Source of the DNA: Linum tenue
Lineage: Eukaryota; Streptophyta; Magnoliopsida; Malpighiales; Linaceae
Assembly (NCBI GenBank): GCA_946122785.1
Contig: CAMGYJ010000011.1
Coordinates: 12,276,001-12,340,000, forward strand
Direction: 5' to 3'
DNA: 64,000 nucleotides
The translations under genes were made by a program, and so were the position numbers. The notes below the pieces were generated by a model. It did not search any database, was not told the DNA's origin, and saw nothing but the letters and a program-made list of their open reading frames with translations. This document shows positions 56,636 to 64,000 of the stretch, one piece after another; the stretch's first letter is position 1; every line of letters begins with the position of its first letter.

Positions 56636-57715
56636 GTTTGCAATTGCATATATGAGAGTTTATAATAAATAAAAGTAAATAAATTAATATAAAAATTTAA
56701 TTATTATTATTTATTTTCCTATGTAGCTTGTATCTTTAATTTTATTTTGTACAAACTTGTATTTTTTAAGTGCCCACTACACTAATACAATTCTCTTTCC
56801 AGTAGGATTTTGAATTAAGCAAATAGTGTTGATTTGATGCTCTAAACAACATTATCAGGGTAGCGGGCTCGTAGATATTTCAAGCAACGACGTTCTCCTG
56901 CAGTGCCAACCCAGCTAATAATATTAATACCAGGCCCCCTCCAATCTGACTTATTCGACTTCTCAATCATTTTCCGATGTTTGCAATTGCATATATGAGA
57001 GTTTACAATCAATAAAAGTAAATAAATTAAGACAAAATTTATTATTATTATTATTATTTATTTTCCTATGTAGCTTGTATCTTTAATTTTATTTTGTACA
57101 AACTTGTATTTTTTAAGTGTCCACTACATTAATACAATTCTCTTTCTAGTAGGATTTTGAATTAAGCAAATAGCATTGATTTGATGCTCTAAACAACATT
57201 AACCCACCAACATTTTTTTTTAGATAAGGGTGATATAGGTTACTTTTTTTGTTATTAGGTACTACTGAAGGGACTCGAACCTTGGACCTCCAGGTTCATG
57301 GCTAGTGGTATTACCACTAGACCAATCCCTTGTTCGTCATTAACCCACCAACATTATCAGTGTCCTGGTTGTAGATATTCCAAGCAACGACGTTCTCTTT
57401 CAGTGCCAACCCAGCTAATAATTAGTACCAGGCCCCTTCCAATCCGACTTTTTCGACTTCTCAATCATTTTCCGATGTTTGCAATTGCATATATGAGAGT
57501 TTATAATAAATAAAAGTAAATAAATTAATACAAAAAATTAATTATTATTATTTATTTTCTTATGTAGCGTGTATCTTTAATTTTATTTTGTACAAACTTG
57601 TATTTTTTAAGTGCCCACTACATTAATACAATTCCCTTTCCAATAGGATTTTGAATTAAGCAAATAGCGTTGATTTGATGCTCTAAACAACATTAACCCA
57701 CCAACATTATCAACA
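56636..57715. repeat. Tandem repeat, 344-bp unit, three copies
   Basis: Copies start at GTTTGCAATTGCATATATGAG: 56636, 56980 and 57477 (the last is partial). Each contains GTGCCAACCCAGCTAATAAT or GTAGCTTGTATCTTTAATTT. The second copy is longer by about 153 bases: a SINE with its duplicated target and a few more bases. No coding sequence. Confidence 0.88.
57215..57337 (-). mobile_element. tRNA-derived SINE
   Basis: Read on the minus strand it begins GGGATTGGTCTAGTGGTAAT (A-box-like) and has a perfect B box GGTTCGAGTCC about 50 bases later, then a tail and A-run. It is flanked by an exact 18-bp target-site duplication CATTAACCCACCAACATT (57197-57214 and 57338-57355). It is not a functional tRNA: the cloverleaf does not close. 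Confidence 0.85.
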
Positions 57716-57995
57716 ACTTCTTTGCTGGGTGTCCTCTAAATTTTAAAATAAGAAGACCCGGGTGATGTTGATTTTGACTCATGATGACTTTGTGATAGCC
57801 GAGTCTCCAGGTGGACAGAAATCACTGTCTCCACCAGCTGAATAGTGATAATTATTTGTATGTTAGTCGTTTATGTTTCGACACAGACTTATGATATGTG
57901 GAAAGAAAAAAAAAAACCTATCATGCCTTACAACACGCAACAACATTCTATCGTTCAAGTAACATTATCAATTACTCACCTACATGACTGACTTA
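57716..57995. other. AT-rich spacer
   Basis: Nothing recognised between the tandem repeat and the Harbinger MITE. Confidence 0.4.
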
Positions 57996-58655
57996 GACTC
58001 ACTCCAACTAATAAAGTCAAATTTGACTCTCCTAATAGTCAAATATGGTTTTTAGCTCCCAAAATCCCAGTTTCACTCCAACCATACAAAAAGCTAATTT
58101 TGCTTCACACCTTCCTTTTTTTCTTTAAATTTATTTCAATAAAACATTCTTATTTGGCCTCTAATTTTATATTCCACTTTAATTTTTTTATAGTTAGTTA
58201 TTAATTTTGAAAACAAAATTTTCGTTGTAATTTTTTTTAATTCCGAGACAAAAAACAGTTTCAAAAAATTACTCGTTAATTTGTTACTGTTAACTTTGAG
58301 ACCAATGAGAAATTACCAATTAAATATACAACATTCCATATCTTCTTTCAAACAATTAAGCCAACAACACACACAATCAACCAATGATAAAATACCACCC
58401 AAAAAAGTAAAAAGAAAAAAAGGGTAAAATGAACCAATGAGAAAATCCCACAGAAAAAGGAAAAACTAAAAATAAAGGAGGACCCACCGCGGGTCCACCA
58501 TTTCCTCCAGCCAAATTTGGCTTTGCCACCCAATTGAAAGCTAAATTTGGCTCCCAATTATGCAATACCCATTTTTAGCTCCCCAAAATTATGTGGGTTG
58601 GAGCACAAAAAAGGAGCTAAAAATGGGTAAATGGCTTTTTGGGTTGGAGTTAGTC
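57996..58655. mobile_element. PIF/Harbinger (Tourist-like) MITE
   Basis: 660 bp with inverted ends GACTCACTCCAAC / GTTGGAGTTAGTC and a TTA duplication at 57993-57995 and 58656-58658. The subterminal sequences carry inverted AAATTTGGCT and TTTTTAGCTCC words. Two hydrophobic ORFs on the minus strand are incidental. Confidence 0.8.
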
Positions 58656-58848
58656 TTAGCGGATCTTTAAATATATTTCAATTTTCAACTCCTCCCCATC
58701 AAAATGGGTCCACTGACCATGTCCTTAATATATTATATGCACATACGGTAAAACCGCACCGAAAGTTATACATGACATCTTAAGATAGATATTTTGTACT
58801 AAATCATGGCTTAACTGTGAATAAAGCATTACATATCGCTAAATGGGT

Positions 58849-59034
58849 CTGAAGTTGGATCTGGTCAAGGTGGACAAGGGGTATGGGCCAGGGATCGGGA
58901 TGAAGAATTTGCCGGTGATAGTTATGAGGTGTATTAATGCGCTGGGGTTTTTGTTCATGTTTTTTGCGCCAGAGTCAAACGGGAAGTCGCTGGAGGACTT
59001 GTCCGGGGAGAATGACGTGGAGGAGCGGCGGTAG
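58849..59034 (+). pseudogene. C-terminal fragment of a PHT1 phosphate transporter
   Basis: The frame reads KVDKGYGPGIGMKN, a degenerate last transmembrane helix (CINALGFLFMFFAPES) and NGKSLEDLSGEN before a stop. This is the end of plant high-affinity phosphate transporters (PHT1), whose tail is PESKGKSLEELSGE-like. The other eleven helices are absent and no start context is seen, so it is an orphan fragment, perhaps moved by a transposon. Confidence 0.8.
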
Positions 59035-59495
59035 GGACTGCCAGTGACGTCAATCCCATCAAGGAGGGAGGGCTCTGCTAGAGATATGAGGGATGACAGT
59101 CCGGACTAGATCCGTTCGTCGATGCATACGTCTACAAACTTTATTGGTCATAATTTGAATTTTAGTAGTTATTAATATATTTTCTTTGCCATATATATAG
59201 TTTGATGAATTTAGTATTTACGTTCCATTTATTTGTCTTCCACCAATCATCCTCTAGCTGCAATTCATTCACAACTTCGATTTTGGTATAAAGAAAAGAT
59301 AATATAATCGCCGGATTTCCTACAATGTAAGCTTCAAGAATGTAGTATACCCATATGTGATAAAAACAATCTTTGAAAAACCCTATGATTGTGACAAAAA
59401 TGGTAACCGAAAGAATAATATCTGTGACAATGAAAATGGGTGGCAGTTGAAGTACAATTTTAGCTATGACACACATTCATCACAAATATATAATA
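59035..59495. other. Non-coding DNA
   Basis: The first ~90 bases are still GC-rich and may belong to the captured phosphate-transporter 3' region. The rest is AT-rich with nothing recognised. Confidence 0.4.
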
Positions 59496-59700
59496 CTAGC
59501 TTTTTACCCGGCCTGTTGGCCGGAGATATTTATTTTATAATTTATATTAATTAACTTATTTATATGTTTAAAGCATTTTGGATCTTCTAAATATTTTGTG
59601 TTCTTGATTCATAACAGAGTTTGTAGTATGTATATATTGAAATTTTCCAATATTTAGTACACTCATTTGTGATGCTTCGGTTTTCTAATCATAAATTATG
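59496..59700 (-). mobile_element. Helitron 3' end
   Basis: The minus strand ends with a perfect hairpin CCGGCC-AACA-GGCCGG (59508-59523), an eight-base spacer and CTAG before T (CTAG at 59496-59499). The ~200 bases next to it match 45135-45350. Confidence 0.7.
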
Positions 59701-59799
59701 CCGCTGTCATGTCCCATTTAGAACTTATGTCAAAATTTGTCAACCAAAACACTAATATTTAGCGTATGTCAACCTGACCACACACACATATTTATATAT

Positions 59800-60060
59800 G
59801 GCAAAGGCTAGCGTACGTCGGGCGTACGCTATACGCCTGTGTTCACACTTGGTTTTTGCACTTCAATATATTTCGCTGAATCAGAACCGTCAGTTTTTAT
59901 TTTTTTTAGATTAAATGAATCTTGTGTCTTGGGTTAGAGAATTAGGGACTGGGGTTCACCCATTAGAGGTTAGGGTATAGTATCATGCCTCATTCTCCGT
60001 TTAATTCATGCTCTAAATAGTAAAACTCGACGGGCGTACAATGTACGCCTACCGTACGCT
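59800..60060. mobile_element. MITE inserted in TA-rich DNA, copy 1
   Basis: 261 bp, ends GGCAAAGGCTAGCGTACG and CGTACGCT-type, lying between TATATATA tracts, so a TA target duplication is likely. The reverse complement of this unit matches the start of copy 2 at 60514 (shared TACTATACCCTAACCTCTAA, AACTCAAC / CGTACGCCCGT words). Confidence 0.7.
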
Positions 60061-60471
60061 ATATATATATAGGGAGTTCTACGGTATACCTTTAGTAAGG
60101 AAACGCTATCCAGAACTTGAATTGACATGATACTATACTCTAACCCTTAAAGATCAAAATCAAGATCTTAATTCTCTAAATCTTATACCCCAAGATCAAT
60201 TAATTAGAAACAATAATCGACGGTTATGATTCGTCCAAATATAGATTAAAAAATCAATGCACCATCTTAGGGTTTATAGTTTATGATTTAGATAATTAGG
60301 ACCTAGGGTCCACTCATTAAAGGTAAGGGTATAGTATCATGCCCAAATCCTGCTAATTCGAGGTCTAGATAGCATTTTCATACTTAAGGTATGCGGTACC
60401 CCGGATTTCACCCGGGGTACCATAGAAGGCACCATATATAGAAAGCACCACATATATATATACACGTATGG

Positions 60472-60513
<42 letters not shown>
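60061..60513. repeat. Related repeat unit and (TA)n microsatellite
   Basis: 60061-60420 has GGTATACC...GGTACC ends and internal blocks (CATGATACTATACTCTAACCC) related to the neighbouring MITE family. 60470-60513 is a long (TA)n run. Confidence 0.6.
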
Positions 60514-60517
<4 letters not shown>

Positions 60518-60743
60518 AAGGCTAGCGTACGCCCGGGCGTACCTTAGTCTACCGTACGCCCGTTGAGTTTTGCTATTTAGACAATGAATTAACCGGAGTT
60601 TTTGGCATGGTACTATACCCTAACCTCTAATGGATAAAACCCAGTCCCTAATTCACTAATCCAAATCATAATATTCATTTAATCTTGAAATGAAAATCAA
60701 CGGTCTTGATTTGTCAAAATTATTGTTGATTTACTTTTTAAGA
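60514..60743. mobile_element. MITE copy 2, interrupted by the CACTA element
   Basis: It starts GGCAAAGGCTAGCGTACG like copy 1 and follows copy 1 in reverse complement for about 200 bases, then stops abruptly at AGA|CACTACAAG where the CACTA transposon begins. The remainder should lie beyond the far end of that transposon. Confidence 0.65.
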
Positions 60744-61315
60744 CACTACAAGAAAACTCACTTTCAGCGACGAAATAAGTCGTCGCTAAAAGGCCAAAAA
60801 GTCGTCGCAAAAGGGATCACCGACGAAAAATGGCGTCGCAAAAGATGGTTAAGAGTCGTCGCGTATACAGCGTCGCAGAAAGATCTGCGACGGAAATATC
60901 TTGCTTCGTCGCGAAAGAACATAGTCGTCGCTGAAAATTTGATACTTCAGCAACGAAAACGTCGTCGCCGAAGATACATCTTGCGACGACTCTATGCCGT
61001 TGCAGAAAGGGAACTTTTTTTGCGACGAAATGGTCGTCGCAGAAATTTACATTTCCCGACGGAGTACACCGTCGCAGTAGGTTTCGGATAATCTGCGACG
61101 ATGGATTTCATCGCCATTACCATTCGTTCCAGCGACGAATATACTTTGTTGTCGCGAAATAGTCGTATCTGCGATGGGCGGTTTCGTTGCAGATTGCATC
61201 TTTCTGCGACGGGTGAGTTCATTGCAGATTGTAAAACCTTTCTGCGACGATGATTGGTCGTTGCTAATGTTAATGCATGTTTTTGCAATGAAATTATCCG
61301 TCGCTGAAACTAAAA
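60744..61315. repeat. CACTA subterminal repeats
   Basis: About 570 bp with more than twenty GCGACG/CGTCGC words in both orientations. Apparent 130- and 98-residue ORFs in this stretch are translations of the repeat. Confidence 0.85.
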
Positions 61316-61329
61316 AAAAATTCTCCAGG

Positions 61330-62117
61330 TTTTTCCTGAATTATTTCCTGCTTCAGTTTTACTTATAGAGCACAATAAAGGACTCTGCTGTGTAAAATAA
61401 GCACCATTCAAGTCATTCTTTCATAGTACACTATATATATATATATACTTGCCCAAATATGGCACTCCAACACAGATTCATACATCACCTACTACTAGCT
61501 AGTTTGCATCTCATTCACCAATAAAACATAAACATTGACAGTATGATGAGTAGCTCTAAATACATATTACTGTGCATATCATAACATCAATGAAGCACTA
61601 CTGGTTCATGCTCACAAATCAATATCATTGTCCATGGCCAAAATGTCAATGCTAGTTGATAACCTGCATAAACATTTCAATCAACAAAAAGTGTCAAGTT
61701 ATTATAATAGCTTAGGTATATGAAAACAACATTCAAAAAGTTAAAAATACAATTAAGAGAGATTCCCTTACCAAAATTCTAGGTTAGGTTAGCTAAGCCT
61801 TTCTCCTTAAGCTATTGTGCACCCAAAATACTAAACACATGTACGATAATCTGCATTAAAACCCAATCAAGAAAGGCACGGTTACTACATCAATAGCTTG
61901 GGGCACATTGATCCCAAAAGATAATCAAAATGCATGTTATGATTTCATAATACTACTCATGCTCAAGCACTGAAACAACAATTTATTCAACCTTTGCCTC
62001 CTATTTTTGGCAGCCCATGGGAAACCCAAAATGATTGAACTATGACAGGAACAAAATTTGCAGCTTTAGGGGAATTCAAAATGATTTGAGATAAGATTTA
62101 AGAAATTACCAGTTTAG
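61330..62117. other. CACTA internal non-coding region
   Basis: Probably the 3' UTR and flank of the minus-strand transposase-related gene. A short (TA)n lies near 61433-61446. No ORF is supported. Confidence 0.45.
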
Positions 62118-62594
62118 CTAAACGATGCCTTTACCCTTAAGGATGGCAATGACACTCCTAAACTCTTCTAGTTGTTCTCCTGTACTGGCCAACTTTTCCT
62201 TAGTAATTGCAAGTTGTTGATCTGAGTCGGCTTGTTTTTCATTCAGTTGAGACACAAGATCCTCGAGATTTGCACACCGATCTTGTAGCTGTTTTTTGTC
62301 CTCAAATAGTTGTGCATAATCAACCTCTACACGATCTCTTTTTCTAGATGGGGGTGCTTGACCATAACCAAGACCATGACAGTACCCCGAGCTGTAACCC
62401 AAAATTTTATGAAAAGCCTCATCGGGAGATATGGGATTCTCACTATCTCGAGTAGTCTCCACAAGTTCCAGCATTTTTTCCTGCACAAATCATACGAGGC
62501 AATGAACACCTTACCCTTAGAAGTGACAAAAATAGATATGGAATAATAGTTGGATTAATCCGAGTCAACCCTCTCGTAATAGAGGTAAAAAATT

Positions 62595-62637
<43 letters not shown>

Positions 62638-64000
62638 GATAGGTAAGGGCAGTAGGTAGAGGAATGAAATATGGACAGTAGCTTTGTCCCACCTTATTAG
62701 TGCTAACATTAAAGTATTTGGAAAATCCTACACTGGCATGCAAAGGTTCAAAGTTTCTTTTAAAATGGTGGAAGTCCAGCCCAAAACCAACATAGAGAAC
62801 AGAAACAAAAGAAAAAAGAGATTCATTACAAAACCAGCTAGGTATCAACAGCTGCTCAGAAAAAACCAGCATTGACAGCAGAGAAAACAAAGAAACAAAG
62901 CCTCCAACATGAACACAAAACAAGACGACAATGAACAAACTGACCAACTGCAAACTTACGTATTGTTCTTTTTTATTTGGGTTTCTCCATTCTTCAGTGC
63001 CCTTGGTATCCTGCCACTTGAAGAATTCCATCTTCGACAACTCACCACTCTCTTGTTGTGCTTTCTATTTAGAAGATATAAGAACCCCAAAATGAATACA
63101 AGTTAGCAATTGATCATGGGACAAAACTATATATTGTAATACTAAATGCGTAGGTCACCTTCTCTTGAAACATGCAAACATAGGCTGCACTTCCTTGAGT
63201 GTTCAGATTTTGCACATGAGTTCGATTTTCCGCATTCGTAACAGCAATTTCCTATGAAATACTTATGTTAGAAGTGAATAATTCCATCTATGTGGCATTA
63301 CCATTCGAAATTGCAAGTATAAGAAGCATACCTGCACTTTCTCGGAGTCCCAATGATCACACAAGTTTTTCCATATATCAGCACTTAAATAACTAGGTTT
63401 GTTTTGTCTAGCCATTTGCTTATTGACAGTATAGTAGTCAGCCTTTGTTCTGCTCCTTCTTTCCCTAACACTTTTCAGAAAGTGGCCCCAAAGCTTTTCC
63501 ATCTCCACTGGGTTATCTCTTATATTTCCCATATCCAATTTCAGCTAGAATAAGATAAATGCATATGTTAAATGAGATAGTGAGAATGAAATCAAGTAAG
63601 AAGGTATAATTATATCAAATACCTGTAACTTCAATATGACCTCTTCCAAAAGATTAGCCTTGTCTTTCTTTTCAATGGGCCAGTAATACAAATGAGCAAT
63701 TAGGCCCAGTGAGCTGGCCAAATCATTACTTTGTTTCCTTATCAGTGGTCGACCTAAGAATGCATCGATCTGGACTTCTGGTTTCTTTCCAGCCTTTTCA
63801 GTTCGCTTATGCAGACTAACCCCTCGTGTGGGTCCTCTACCTTGCTTCTTTTGAGTAACCTCGTCACCTTGGCATTCCAATTGAAAAGAAAAGAAGTTAT
63901 AAATGAACCCTTATTTAAAAGTTAAGTGACTTTGTTACTAACAATCAAAGAACTTACTTGCATTAGTTCCTTGATGGATTTGTTCTTCAAAGGCTTCCTC
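62118..64000 (-). CDS. CACTA Transposase_24 (Ptta/En/Spm) type protein, C-terminal part
   Basis: Minus-strand exons 62118-62480, 62960-63064, 63159-63251, 63332-63544, 63623-~63876 and one reaching about 63957-64000 have GT-AG borders in most cases and carry one continuous protein. Recognisable blocks are LWGHFLKSVRERRSRTKADY, AVTNAENRTHVQNL, GSAAYVCMFQEK, MEFFKWQDTKGTEEW and the C-terminal DEAFHKILGYSSGYCHGLGY followed by a coiled coil ending GKGIV. This is the pattern of the Transposase_24 family (PF03004), DNA-binding accessory proteins of En/Spm elements that bind the subterminal repeats. The catalytic transposase (Transposase_21 type) is not in the window. The N-terminus lies to the right. 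An (AT)n run at 62597-62634 is in the intron before the last exon. No lesion is seen in the visible exons. Confidence 0.75.
62597..62634. repeat. (AT)n microsatellite
   Basis: About eighteen AT units, intronic in the CACTA gene. Confidence 0.9.

Larger units (their letters stand above)
60744..64000 (-). mobile_element. Left part of a CACTA (En/Spm) DNA transposon
   Basis: It begins with the diagnostic terminus CACTACAAGAAAA at 60744, preceded by AGA as likely 3-bp target duplication. Subterminal sequence up to about 61315 is crowded with GCGACGA / TCGTCGC words, the typical transposase-binding array. A spliced Transposase_24-type gene lies on the minus strand and continues past the window. 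The other end is not in view. Confidence 0.88.

Noticed and set aside
57260..57337. tRNA gene on the minus strand
   Set aside because: A and B boxes are present but the cloverleaf does not close and the unit has an A-tail and target-site duplication: it is a SINE.
60690..61368. Basic ORFs of 133, 98 and 64 residues
   Set aside because: They are translations of CACTA subterminal GCGACGA repeats on both strands.

Overview
This window is nuclear DNA of a flowering plant, most likely a eudicot. The evidence is a spliced cryptochrome 2 gene, a two-exon PEP-carboxylase-kinase gene and an actin-depolymerizing-factor exon, all with GT-AG introns, set in a dense bed of plant transposable elements (Tat-clade Ty3/gypsy, SIRE-like Ty1/copia, L1-type LINEs, MULEs, hAT, PIF/Harbinger, CACTA, Helitron ends and a tRNA-derived SINE). 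The species cannot be named from the sequence.

Layout. 1-3146: the last exon of an ADF gene, whose splice acceptor lies in an 80-bp tandem duplication, then AT-rich DNA. 3152-14236: a very young 11.1-kb Tat-clade retrotransposon on the minus strand (592-bp LTRs with two differences, TSD GTTAT). It has one long gag-pol frame and, downstream and antisense, a spliced accessory gene with its own TATA box. 15598-18980: a defective MULE (9-bp TSD) holding a smaller nested element that carries a piece of copia reverse transcriptase. 19122-19731: a hAT MITE. 20693-23666: CRY2, five exons. 26079-27416: a decayed inverted-repeat element with a ubiquitin fragment. 27720-28721: PEPC kinase. 29170: a Helitron 3' end. 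30051-38344: a very young SIRE-like copia element (939-bp LTRs with two differences, TSD CAAAT) with gag, pol and a third sense ORF resembling plant 'putative transposon protein'. 38345-40200: possible small exons on the minus strand. 40989-42380: a Pack-MULE carrying two host gene fragments. 43227-44190: a 5'-truncated LINE. 46925-51210: a tandem segmental duplication whose two copies carry different insertions. 51245-56622: a nearly full-length but broken LINE. 56636-57715: a 344-bp tandem repeat holding a SINE. 57996-58655: a Harbinger MITE, followed by an orphan phosphate-transporter tail. 59496-60743: a Helitron end and two copies of a MITE. 60744-64000: the left part of a CACTA element with a spliced Transposase_24-type gene on the minus strand.

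The host genes (ADF, CRY2, PPCK) are ordinary single-copy-looking genes and do not form a functional cluster. The unusual biology is in the elements. Two intact-looking, recently inserted retrotransposons of different superfamilies each carry an extra gene beyond gag-pol, one antisense and spliced, one sense, and each extra gene has a plausible promoter of its own. Many insertion boundaries can be fixed to the base by target-site duplications, which gives a relative order of events.
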